Assembly: GCF_000803065.1 (NCBI RefSeq)
Contig: NZ_JSXI01000020.1
Location: forward strand, 1 to 64,000
Source of the DNA: Sphingomonas sp. ERG5
GTDB taxonomy: Bacteria > Pseudomonadota > Alphaproteobacteria > Sphingomonadales > Sphingomonadaceae
Direction of reading: 5' to 3'
Length of the DNA: 64,000 nt
Position 1 is the stretch's first letter. Every line of letters starts with the position of its first letter. Below, piece by piece: positions 1-7,892 of this stretch. Position numbers and translations under genes: made by a program. Under the pieces are notes generated by a model, which had not been told where the DNA came from, searched no databases, and saw nothing but the letters and a program-made list of their open reading frames with translations.

Positions 1-18
1 GTAGTGATCTTATCATGG

Positions 19-24
19 TATAAT
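19..24 (+). promoter_or_regulatory. candidate -10 box for the XRE regulator gene
   Basis: The sequence TATAAT is a perfect sigma-70 -10 match in an otherwise GC-rich context, ending 16 nt before the preferred start codon at 41. The AGGA at 33-36 serves as ribosome binding site. Transcription from this box would begin near position 30, leaving a leader of only about 10 nt. The -35 region would lie outside or at the very edge of the window, so it cannot be judged. Confidence 0.4.
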
Positions 25-40
25 GAATAACAGGACCAGA

Positions 41-877
41 ATGCCCAACGACACCGACAATCTGCTGGGGATTTATCTGAAAGATCGCCGCACGCGCCTC
101 GATCCGGCCGCCTTCGGTATCCCCGCGACGCGCAGGCGCACGCCGGGGCTGCGCCGGGAGGAGGTCGCCCAGCGCGCCCATATCAGCCCGACCTGGTATA
201 CATGGCTGGAACAGGGACGGGGCGGCGCGCCCTCGGCGGACGTGCTCAACCGCATTTCCGGCGCGCTGATGCTGACCGATGTGGAGCGCGAGCATGTCTT
301 CCTGCTTGGGTTGGGGCGCCCGCCGGAAGTCCGCTACAAGGCGGCCGAGGGCGTCACGCCACGGCTGCAGCGCTTGCTCGATGTGCTGGACGCCAGCCCG
401 GCGCTCATCAGGAGCGCCACATGGGAAGTCGTCGCCTGGAATGCCGCCGCGGCTGCGGTGCTCACCGACTATGGCGCGCTCCCGCCGGGGCAACGCAACA
501 TCCTGCGCCTTATCTTCGGCAACTCTCAGGTGCGGGCCGCGCAATATGACTGGGAAAGCGTGGCGCGGTTCGTGGTCGGCGCGTTCAGGGCCGATGCGGC
601 GCGGGCCGGTGCGGTGTCGGAGGTCAGTCAATTGGTCGACGAACTCTGCACGCTCAGCCCCGAATTCGAGACCTTGTGGCGCGACAATAATGTCAACGTC
701 CATGGCGAGGGGTTGAAGCGTCTCCGCCACCCGATCGCCGGGCCGATCGCGTTCGAATATTCGGCTTTCGCGGTTGATGGCCGCCCCGATCTCAGCATGG
801 TCGTCTACAATCCGGCCACGGAAGAGGATGCGGCAATTGTCCGGTCGCTCGTCGCCACGCGGCAGAATCGGCGCTGA
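41..877 (+). CDS. XRE-family transcriptional regulator with MmyB-type ligand-binding domain
   Basis: A 278-residue DNA-binding regulator. Residues about 38-60 form a helix-turn-helix (LRREEVAQRAHISPTWYTWL), preceded by the RRRTPGLRREE stretch typical of the family. Residues about 100-270 match the MmyB-like, PAS-fold ligand-binding domain found in many actinobacterial and proteobacterial XRE regulators. The ATG at 41 is preferred over the one at 23 because AGGA lies 5-6 nt upstream of it and the -10-like box overlaps position 23. The gene precedes the IclR gene tail-to-tail, with 18 nt between them. Its target is unknown; such regulators often control an adjacent oxidoreductase gene that may lie outside the window. 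Confidence 0.85.
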   Translation: MPNDTDNLLGIYLKDRRTRLDPAAFGIPATRRRTPGLRREEVAQRAHISPTWYTWLEQGRGGAPSADVLNRISGALMLTDVEREHVFLLGLGRPPEVRYKAAEGVTPRLQRLLDVLDASPALIRSATWEVVAWNAAAAAVLTDYGALPPGQRNILRLIFGNSQVRAAQYDWESVARFVVGAFRADAARAGAVSEVSQLVDELCTLSPEFETLWRDNNVNVHGEGLKRLRHPIAGPIAFEYSAFAVDGRPDLSMVVYNPATEEDAAIVRSLVATRQNRR

Positions 878-895
878 GCGCCGGGGTTCCTTTGC

Positions 896-1633
896 TCATG
901 ACCGCAACTGGTCCAGTTCGTCTGCCAGGTCCCGCAAGGCCTGGACGGCCCGTTGAATGACCGCATCTGTCCGCGCCGAAGAGAAGATTGATGCCGATAC
1001 CAGGGCGTCGATCGGGGCCTTTACGGTCAGCGCCACCGCGATCGAACAGACCCCCGCATGCCCGAAATCATCGTCGATCGCATAACCCATCGCGGCAGCC
1101 TGGCTGATCTGATCGGCATAATCGGACAATGTCAGCGGCTGCTCCCAGCGTACCCCGGCATAGCGCCGGGCGATCTCATCCCGATCGATATGCTGACTTG
1201 CGGCCAGGGCACGGCCGGCGGCGCCGCTGCCGATCGGCTGGCGCTGGCCTTCGGTCATGTGGATCCGGGTCGTCGCGGCACTTTCGCCCAGCGCGGTAAG
1301 GTGCAGCCTGTCTCCTTTGGCGACGCGCCACAGGCCGATCACCATATTGTGATCGATCGCGCATCGGGTGAGCAGGGGCCGTGCCAGTGCGGTGAATTTC
1401 GCATCGCCATGGAACAGGGCGCCCGGCAGCACGGACCAGCCCGGTGACCAGGCGTAACGCTTGTCGACACGTATCTCGAGCACGCCCTCGGCGACGAGCG
1501 TCTTCAGCAGCCCGTGGCAACTGGAAGGGCTGAGGCCGCACAGGCGGGCGATTTCCGACAGGCTGAGCGCATGGTTCTGCGGGAGCATGCGCAGGATCGA
1601 AAAGGCGTGGGAGACGGATTTTACCAGGGCCAT
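896..1633 (-). CDS. IclR-family transcriptional regulator
   Basis: A 245-residue protein with an N-terminal winged helix-turn-helix (residues about 8-65; LSLSEIARLCGLSPSS) and a C-terminal IclR effector domain (about 80-240), matching the family in length and order. It is divergent from the acyl-CoA catabolic operon that starts at 1727. IclR regulators usually sense a carboxylic acid or CoA-pathway intermediate and control the divergent catabolic genes, so control of 1727-9068 is the natural inference. The 93-bp intergenic region carries two inverted repeats suitable as operators. Confidence 0.9.
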   Translation of the reverse strand: MALVKSVSHAFSILRMLPQNHALSLSEIARLCGLSPSSCHGLLKTLVAEGVLEIRVDKRYAWSPGWSVLPGALFHGDAKFTALARPLLTRCAIDHNMVIGLWRVAKGDRLHLTALGESAATTRIHMTEGQRQPIGSGAAGRALAASQHIDRDEIARRYAGVRWEQPLTLSDYADQISQAAAMGYAIDDDFGHAGVCSIAVALTVKAPIDALVSASIFSSARTDAVIQRAVQALRDLADELDQLRS

Positions 1634-1645
1634 CGGCCCAGTGTA

Positions 1646-1683
1646 TTTTTCATCATACTGAAAAGCAATTCGCTATATTGAAT
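1646..1683. promoter_or_regulatory. putative IclR operator pair in the divergent promoter region
   Basis: Two inverted repeats lie side by side between the IclR gene and the SDR operon. TTTTCA (1647-1652) and TGAAAA (1659-1664) are separated by 6 nt, and ATTC (1668-1671) and GAAT (1680-1683) by 8 nt. The region is AT-rich compared with its surroundings. Their position between divergent start codons fits autoregulation plus control of the catabolic operon. Assignment to IclR is inferred from position only. Confidence 0.45.
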
Positions 1684-1726
1684 ATCTCGGGAATCCCTTT
1701 AGGCGTGTGGCTATCGGGAGAACAAC

Positions 1727-2644
1727 ATGACGGGCATCCTGGAACACAAGGTCGTGGCCGTAACGGGCGCGGGACGCGGCATTGGCCGGGAAATCGCCTT
1801 GCTTTGCGCGCGCGAGGGGGCGGCGGTTGTCGTCAATGATCCCGGCGTGGCCGGTGATGGCGCAGGATCGGAGGCCGCTCCGGCAGAGCAGACCGTGGCG
1901 GACATCCAGGCGGCGGGCGGTCGCGCAATTGCCAATTTCGCCAGTGTTGCCGATCCCGCCGGCGCGGCGTCGATCATCGCGGATGCGGTGACGCATTTCG
2001 GCCGGATCGATGTGGTCGTGAACAATGCGGGAATCCTGCGCGACGCGATCTGGCACAAGATGAGCCATGAGGATTGGCGGGCGGTGATCGACGTGCATCT
2101 GAACGGCGCCTTCAATGTGTCGAAGGCGGCGACACCGTATTTCCGCGAGCAGCAATCGGGCAGTTTCGTCCACTTCACCTCGACCAGCGGACTGATCGGC
2201 AATATCGGCCAGGCCAATTATTCCGCGGCGAAGCTCGGCATCATCGGCCTGTCACAATCGATCGCGCTGGATATGGCGCGGGTCGGCGTCCGATCGAATT
2301 GCGTCGCCCCCTTTGCCTGGAGCCGGATGACCGGATCGATTCCGGCCGAAACGCCCGAGCAGAAGCGGCGGGTCGAGCGATTGCAGGCGATGAGCGCGGA
2401 CAAGGTCGCGCCCCTGGTGGCGTTCCTTGCGTCGGACCTGTCGCGGGACGTCACCAACCAGATCTTCTCGGTGCGCAAGAATGAGATCATGCTGTTCTCC
2501 AAGCCACGCCCGATCCGCTCGATGACCAGGATGGAGGGCTGGACACCGCAGGCGATCGCCGACGAACTGGTGCCGTCATTTCGGCCCAGCTTTGCCCGCG
2601 CGGACGAAGTGTCGGCGCATGTCTTTCCCTATGATCCGATTTGA
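1727..2644 (+). CDS. SDR-family oxidoreductase (3-hydroxyacyl-CoA dehydrogenase-like)
   Basis: A 305-residue short-chain dehydrogenase with a Rossmann fold. Residues 13-20 (TGAGRGIG) form the cofactor-binding glycine motif, NNAG follows near residue 99, and Tyr165/Lys169 (YSAAK) form the catalytic pair, with serines at STSG upstream. The C-terminus is about 50 residues longer than a minimal SDR, as in 17-beta-HSD4/multifunctional-enzyme-type dehydrogenases that oxidise 3-hydroxyacyl-CoA. It is the first gene of the operon and has a GGGAG-type ribosome binding site. The inferred role is the hydroxyacyl-CoA oxidation step feeding the thiolase at 5052. The exact substrate is unknown. Confidence 0.88.
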   Translation: MTGILEHKVVAVTGAGRGIGREIALLCAREGAAVVVNDPGVAGDGAGSEAAPAEQTVADIQAAGGRAIANFASVADPAGAASIIADAVTHFGRIDVVVNNAGILRDAIWHKMSHEDWRAVIDVHLNGAFNVSKAATPYFREQQSGSFVHFTSTSGLIGNIGQANYSAAKLGIIGLSQSIALDMARVGVRSNCVAPFAWSRMTGSIPAETPEQKRRVERLQAMSADKVAPLVAFLASDLSRDVTNQIFSVRKNEIMLFSKPRPIRSMTRMEGWTPQAIADELVPSFRPSFARADEVSAHVFPYDPI

Positions 2645-2655
2645 AAGCGCACGCG

Positions 2656-3837
2656 ATGTCGACGATCAATTCGGGCATGGATGCCGAAACCTTCGATCAG
2701 TTCATCGATCAACTGCGCCGCTATGTGCGCGAGCGGCTGGTGCCGGCCGAGCGCGGCATCGTCGCCACTGACGATATCCCGGCCGAGATCGTGCAGGAAA
2801 TGCGCGACATGGGCCTGTTCGCGCTGACCATGCCGGAGGAGTTTGGCGGCGCGGCGATGAACATCGCGCAATATGTCCGCACCATCCGCGAGCTGAGCTA
2901 CGCGATGCCCTGCTTCCGATCGATCATCTCGATCAATATCGGCATGGTCGGATCGGCGCTGAAAACCGCGGGCACCGACGCACAGCGTACCGAATGGCTG
3001 CCGCGCCTTGCCGCGGGGGAGATCGCGGCATTCGGGCTGACCGAGCCGGGTTCGGGGTCGGATTCCGCGGCGATGCAGACCAGCGCGGTGCGGTCGGGCA
3101 ATGGCTGGGTGTTGAATGGCACGAAGCGCTACATCACCAATGCGCCCCAGGCCGATGTGGCGCTGATCATGGCACGCACGTCGAAGGAACCCTTGCCGAA
3201 GAACGCCCATATCTCGGCATTCATCGTGCCGATGCGGACGCCCGGCGTGTCGGTCGGCAGCTCGGACAAGAAAATGGGTCAGGCCGGCAGCCATATCGCC
3301 GACATCATCATGGAGGATGTGCACCTTCCCGCCGACGCCTTGCTCGGCACCGAGGAAGGCAAGGGGTTCGTCACCGCCATGCGCAGTCTCGACAATGGCC
3401 GGCTGTCGGTTGCCGCCGCCGCCACCGGTTATGCCCGGCGCGCGCTCGACTCAGCGATCACCTATGCCAATGAGCGCAAGGCGTTCGGCGAGCCGATCGC
3501 CAATTTCCAGCTGATCCAGCAGATGCTCGCCGAAAGCGATATCGAGATCTACGCGGCGACCTGCATGCTGGAGGATGCCGCGCGCCGCGCGGATGCGGGC
3601 GAGAATGTGCTGCGCAAGGCCGCCGCCGCCAAGGTCTTCGCCTCGGAGATGTGCGGCCGCGTGGTCGATCGCTGCGTGCAGATTTATGGCGGTGCCGGCT
3701 ATCTCGCCGAATATGAAGCGGAGCGCTTCTTTCGCGACGCGCGGATCTATCGCATCTACGAAGGCACGACGCAGATTCTTCAATTGCAGATCGCCAAGCA
3801 TATGCTGCGCGACTTCACTGCCGGCGGAACGGCCTGA
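2656..3837 (+). CDS. acyl-CoA dehydrogenase
   Basis: A 393-residue FAD-dependent acyl-CoA dehydrogenase. The FAD/substrate signature FGLTEPGSGSD, the second signature near the C-terminus (YGGAGYLAEYEAERFFRDAR) and the catalytic glutamate in YEGTTQI (about Glu369) are all present, so the enzyme should be active. Its length is standard. The start at 2656 (MSTINSG) is chosen 11 nt after the SDR stop; an in-frame TTG at 2641 overlaps that stop and is less likely. It would introduce the alpha,beta double bond in an acyl-CoA, transferring electrons to ETF. It is one of three dehydrogenases in this operon, suggesting several sequential or parallel oxidation steps. Confidence 0.92.
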   Translation: MSTINSGMDAETFDQFIDQLRRYVRERLVPAERGIVATDDIPAEIVQEMRDMGLFALTMPEEFGGAAMNIAQYVRTIRELSYAMPCFRSIISINIGMVGSALKTAGTDAQRTEWLPRLAAGEIAAFGLTEPGSGSDSAAMQTSAVRSGNGWVLNGTKRYITNAPQADVALIMARTSKEPLPKNAHISAFIVPMRTPGVSVGSSDKKMGQAGSHIADIIMEDVHLPADALLGTEEGKGFVTAMRSLDNGRLSVAAAATGYARRALDSAITYANERKAFGEPIANFQLIQQMLAESDIEIYAATCMLEDAARRADAGENVLRKAAAAKVFASEMCGRVVDRCVQIYGGAGYLAEYEAERFFRDARIYRIYEGTTQILQLQIAKHMLRDFTAGGTA

Positions 3838-3843
3838 ACGCCG

Positions 3844-5055
3844 ATGTACGACCTCCTTTCCGGACTGTCGGTGGTCGAGGCTTCGTCCTTCGTCGCATCG
3901 CCCAGCGCGGGTCTGTACTGCGCGCAAATGGGCGCCGAAGTCATCCGGGTCGATCAGATCGGCGGTGGTCCGGACTTTCGGCGCTGGCCGGTCACGCCCG
4001 CCGGAGACTCGCTCTATTGGGAGAATCTCAATCGCGCGAAGAAATCGGTCGCGCTCGACCTGGGCCGGGCGGAGGGACGCGAACTGCTTCAGCGGCTCAT
4101 TCGCGCGACCGGGCAATTGATCACCAACTTCCCCGCCACCGGCTTCCTCGCCCATGAGACACTGGTGGATGGCTGTCCGCAACTGGTGACGGTGCGGGTG
4201 ATGGGCTGGGCGGACGGCAGCCCGGCATTGGATTATACCGTCAACAATGCGGTCGGATATCCGCTGCTGACCGGCACCGGGCCCGACCCCGTCAATCACG
4301 TCCTGCCTGCCTGGGACCTGCTGACCGGTTCCTATGCCGCCTTCGCGCTGCTTGCCGCGCTGCGTCGGCGCGACCAGGAGGGCCGGGGCGGCGAAGTGCG
4401 TATTCCCCTGTCCGATGTGGCGATCGGTACAGTGGCGAATCTGGGCGGCATCGCGGAATTCCTCCATGCACAACAGCCGCGCACCCGGCTTGGCAATACG
4501 GTCTATGGTCTGTTCGGGCGGGACTTTGTCACGCGCGACGCGGTGCGCACGATGATCGTTGTCGTCACCCCGCGACAATGGGCCAATCTGATCGCGCTGC
4601 TCGGCCTGACCGCATCGATCGCCCGGGTCGAGGCGGAACGCGGCGTGGATTTCGCGCGCGACGATGGCGTGCGCTTCACGCATCGCGACGCACTGTTCCC
4701 GCTGTTCGAGGCGGCGATTGGCGCGCGCGATCATGCCGACCTGGCGGCGGCGTTCGACGCCGGCGGCATTGTTCATTCCGCCTATCGCACGATGGAGGAA
4801 GCGATCGCCGATCCGCGGCTGGTGAGCGATAACCCGATCTTCGCCCGCGCCGACAATCCGAGCGGGATGGAGTATCCCGCGGCGGGGGCGTTCGCCACGC
4901 TGCCCGGCCGGAACCGCGGTGCACCGCAGCCCGCCCCACGCAACGGCCGGCATAGCGAGGAGATACTCGCCACGCGGCTCGACCTTTCATCGGGCGAGAT
5001 TGCCCGCCTCATCGACACCGGCATTGTCGGTACAGCAGGAACCAGATCATCATGA
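3844..5055 (+). CDS. CaiB/BaiF (family III) CoA-transferase
   Basis: A 403-residue class III CoA-transferase. The N-terminal Rossmann-like half (LSGLSVVEASSFVASPSAGL, AQMGAEVIRVD) and the linker with candidate catalytic Asp158 in PAWDLLTGS follow the family pattern. It begins 6 nt after the preceding dehydrogenase and its stop overlaps the thiolase start (ATGA), so it is translationally coupled. Known relatives move CoA between carboxylic acids, including the mesaconyl-CoA C1-C4 transferase of the 3-hydroxypropionate cycle. Here it probably activates the pathway substrate or shifts CoA between the two carboxyls of a dicarboxylate. That choice cannot be made from the sequence. Confidence 0.88.
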   Translation: MYDLLSGLSVVEASSFVASPSAGLYCAQMGAEVIRVDQIGGGPDFRRWPVTPAGDSLYWENLNRAKKSVALDLGRAEGRELLQRLIRATGQLITNFPATGFLAHETLVDGCPQLVTVRVMGWADGSPALDYTVNNAVGYPLLTGTGPDPVNHVLPAWDLLTGSYAAFALLAALRRRDQEGRGGEVRIPLSDVAIGTVANLGGIAEFLHAQQPRTRLGNTVYGLFGRDFVTRDAVRTMIVVVTPRQWANLIALLGLTASIARVEAERGVDFARDDGVRFTHRDALFPLFEAAIGARDHADLAAAFDAGGIVHSAYRTMEEAIADPRLVSDNPIFARADNPSGMEYPAAGAFATLPGRNRGAPQPAPRNGRHSEEILATRLDLSSGEIARLIDTGIVGTAGTRSS

Positions 5056-6263
5056 CTCTTCGCCGCGCCGCCATCGTGTCGCCGATCCGCACTGCCGTCG
5101 GCAAGTTCGGGGGTAGCCTTGCGACTCTGACTGCCGGCGATCTTGGCGCGGTGATCCTGAAGGCGCTGGTCGAGCGGAGCGGGATCGACCCCGCGCGGGT
5201 CGATGATGTCGTCTTCGCGCAGGGCTATGGCAATGGCGAGGCGCCCGCGATCGGGCATTGGTCCTGGCTGGCGGCGGGACTGCCGCTTGAGGTGCCGGGC
5301 TATCAGCTCGACCGCCGCTGCGGGTCGGGGCTGCAGTCGGTGATCAATGCGGCGATGATGGTGATGACCGGCGCGTCCGATGTCGTCGTTGCCGGCGGTT
5401 GCGAAAGCATGTCGAACGTCGAGCATTACACCACTGACCTGCGCGGCGGGGTGCGCATGGGCAATGTGACGCTGCACGATCGCTTGTCGCGCGGACGAGT
5501 CATGTCGCAGCCGGTGGCGCGGTTCGGGGTCATTTCCGGCATGATCGAGACGGCGGAGAATCTCGCAAAGGATTACGGCATCACGCGCGATCAGGCCGAT
5601 GCCTATGCCGTCCGGTCGCACCAGCGTGCCGCGGCGGCGTGGGACAAGGGACTGTTCGACGATGAGCTCGTCGCGGTGCCGGTGCCGCAGAAGCGCGGCG
5701 AGCCGATTCCGTTCGTTCATGACGAGGGCTATCGCCGCGACGCCAGCATGGACACGCTGGGCAAGCTGAAGCCGATCGAGGGGGGCGTTGTCACGGCGGG
5801 CAATGCCAGCCAGCAGAATGATGCCGCCGCCGCCTGTCTCGTCGTCGCCGAAGACAAGCTTGCGGCGCTGGGTCTTGAGCCGATCGCATGGTTCCATTCC
5901 TGGGCGGCGGCCGGGTGCGATCCGTCGCGCATGGGCATTGGGCCGGTGGCCGCCGTCGAACGGCTGTTCGCGCGCAGCGGCCTGTCCTGGTCAGACATCG
6001 ATCTGGTCGAGCTCAACGAGGCGTTCGCGCCGCAAGTGCTGGCCGTGCTCAAGGGCTGGGGATGGAGCGATGACGATTCCCGCCATGACATCCTCAACGT
6101 CAATGGATCGGGGATTTCGCTTGGACACCCGATCGGCGCGACCGGCGGGCGCATTCTCGCCAATCTGACGCGCGAACTGGTGCGGCGCGACGGCCGCTAC
6201 GGGCTGGAGACGATGTGCATTGGCGGCGGGCAGGGCATCGCCGCCATTTTCGAGCGCGCATGA
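5052..6263 (+). CDS. thiolase (acetyl-CoA C-acyltransferase)
   Basis: A 403-residue thiolase. Catalytic Cys90 lies in DRRCGSGLQ, the active-site histidine in SLGHPIGATGG, and the second cysteine in the C-terminal CIGGGQG motif. All family landmarks and the length match degradative thiolases. It cleaves a 3-oxoacyl-CoA with free CoA, giving acetyl- or propionyl-CoA. Its start overlaps the CoA-transferase stop by 4 nt and its own stop overlaps the next start by 4 nt, showing tight coupling within the operon. With the SDR and dehydrogenases it makes a near-complete beta-oxidation set, though a classical crotonase is missing. Confidence 0.93.
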   Translation: MTLRRAAIVSPIRTAVGKFGGSLATLTAGDLGAVILKALVERSGIDPARVDDVVFAQGYGNGEAPAIGHWSWLAAGLPLEVPGYQLDRRCGSGLQSVINAAMMVMTGASDVVVAGGCESMSNVEHYTTDLRGGVRMGNVTLHDRLSRGRVMSQPVARFGVISGMIETAENLAKDYGITRDQADAYAVRSHQRAAAAWDKGLFDDELVAVPVPQKRGEPIPFVHDEGYRRDASMDTLGKLKPIEGGVVTAGNASQQNDAAAACLVVAEDKLAALGLEPIAWFHSWAAAGCDPSRMGIGPVAAVERLFARSGLSWSDIDLVELNEAFAPQVLAVLKGWGWSDDDSRHDILNVNGSGISLGHPIGATGGRILANLTRELVRRDGRYGLETMCIGGGQGIAAIFERA

Positions 6264-7858
6264 CAGGCTCGCTGGACTTCGTGGCGGCTCTCGATGCCGC
6301 GCGGCGCTATGGCGCGGCCGCGCGCGCGGCGCTCGCGAAGCGGCTTGCTGACCGTCACATCGACGAGGAACAGCGCGCGGCGCATGGCTTCGCCTGGGTC
6401 GCCACGACCATTGCGGCGCTGGAGGCGGTGAATGATTGGGCCGGTGCGGACGCGGCGCGAGAGGTCGATCTGCTGGTGCGGCGGCTCGCATTCGCCGAAC
6501 TGCTGGCACAATTGGTCGGCGGATTGCCGATGGGCCAGAATGAAATCTTCCGGCCCGCCGATCTCGGGCTCGGCGATGCCGCGCGCGATCTCGCCTCGAC
6601 CTGCGCCGATCTGATCGAGGTCGATCTTGCTGCCGAACGCCGCACCCTGGCCGGGGCGCTGGCGCGCGGCGACTGGCCAGGCGAGAGCCTGGGCGACGCA
6701 GAGATCGACGCGGTCCGCGAACAGTTTCACCGTTTCACCGAAGCGGAGATCGTACCGCACGCGCATGGCTGGCATCTCACCAATGCGCTGATCCCCGATG
6801 CGACGATCGCCGCGATGGCTGACCTTGGCACGTTCGGTGTCTGCATCCCCGTCGAATTTGGCGGTCTCGGCCTGTCGAAACTGGTGATGTGCGTCGTCAC
6901 GGAGGAATTGTCGCGCGGCTGGATCGGCGCGGGTTCGCTCGGCACGCGCTCGGAAATCGCCGGGGAGCTGATCGCCAGCGGCGGCACGCCGGCGCAAAAG
7001 GCCGACTGGCTGCCGCGCATCGCCAGCGGCGCGGTGCTGCCCGTCGCGGTGTTTACCGAGCCCGATACCGGCAGCGATCTCGGCGCGCTCCAGACCCGCG
7101 CGCGCCGCGACGGTGATGGCTGGGTCGTCGATGGCGCGAAGACCTGGATCACCCATGCCAGCCGCTCCGACCTGATGACATTGCTGGCGCGGACATTGCC
7201 CGATCGCAGTGGTTATGCCGGACTGTCGATGCTGCTGGTCCCCAAGGTGCGCGGCACGGTGGACGATCCATTCCCGACTGATGGGCTGTCGGGCAGCGAG
7301 ATCGAGGTGCTGGGCTATCGCGGCATGCGCGAATATGCGCTGTCGTTCGATGGCGTGCGTGCGCCCGGCGATGCCCTGCTCGGCGGCGAGGAGGGGCAGG
7401 GGTTCAAGCAATTGATGCGCACCTTCGAAGGCGCGCGCATCCAGACCGCGGCGCGCGCTGTCGGTGTCGCCAGACGGGCGCTGGAGCTGGCGCTCGGCTA
7501 TGCGCTCGACCGCAAGCAATTCGGCAAGGCGATCATCCATTTTCCCCGTGTCGCGGACAAGCTGGCGGCAAGCCTGGTCGACATGATCGTTGCGCGCGAA
7601 CTCACTTATGCCGCCGCGCGGGCCAAGGATCGCGGCAAGCGTTGCGACATCGAAGCCGGCATGGCCAAGCTGCTCGCGGCGCGCGTCGCGTGGAGCAATG
7701 CCGACGCCGCGCTGCAAGTGCATGGCGGCAATGGCTATGCGCTGGAATTCGAAATCAGCCGCATCCTGTGCGATGCTCGCATCCTCAGCATCTTCGAGGG
7801 CGCGGCCGAAATCCAGGCGCAGGTCATCGCGCGCGGTTTGCTCGAAAGCCGGAATTGA
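6260..7858 (+). CDS. acyl-CoA dehydrogenase similar to (2S)-methylsuccinyl-CoA dehydrogenase
   Basis: A 532-residue flavoprotein, about 150 residues longer than ordinary acyl-CoA dehydrogenases. The extra N-terminal helical domain (with AAHGFAWVATTIAAL and GGLPMGQNEI) and core stretches such as EELSRGWIGAGSLGTRSEIA and GSEIEVLGYRGMREY match, from memory, the architecture of Mcd in the ethylmalonyl-CoA pathway. That enzyme oxidises (2S)-methylsuccinyl-CoA to mesaconyl-CoA. The catalytic glutamate is in FEGAAEIQAQ (about Glu513). The ATG at 6260 overlaps the thiolase stop. No ethylmalonyl-CoA-pathway partners (Ecm, Ccr) are nearby, so it more likely handles a methyl-branched dicarboxyl-CoA from substrate breakdown. 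The family placement is confident; the exact substrate is not. Confidence 0.8.
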   Translation: MTGSLDFVAALDAARRYGAAARAALAKRLADRHIDEEQRAAHGFAWVATTIAALEAVNDWAGADAAREVDLLVRRLAFAELLAQLVGGLPMGQNEIFRPADLGLGDAARDLASTCADLIEVDLAAERRTLAGALARGDWPGESLGDAEIDAVREQFHRFTEAEIVPHAHGWHLTNALIPDATIAAMADLGTFGVCIPVEFGGLGLSKLVMCVVTEELSRGWIGAGSLGTRSEIAGELIASGGTPAQKADWLPRIASGAVLPVAVFTEPDTGSDLGALQTRARRDGDGWVVDGAKTWITHASRSDLMTLLARTLPDRSGYAGLSMLLVPKVRGTVDDPFPTDGLSGSEIEVLGYRGMREYALSFDGVRAPGDALLGGEEGQGFKQLMRTFEGARIQTAARAVGVARRALELALGYALDRKQFGKAIIHFPRVADKLAASLVDMIVARELTYAAARAKDRGKRCDIEAGMAKLLAARVAWSNADAALQVHGGNGYALEFEISRILCDARILSIFEGAAEIQAQVIARGLLESRN

Positions 7859-7892
7859 TGATGCGATTTGCGGCAGGGGAGTCGAAACGGGC

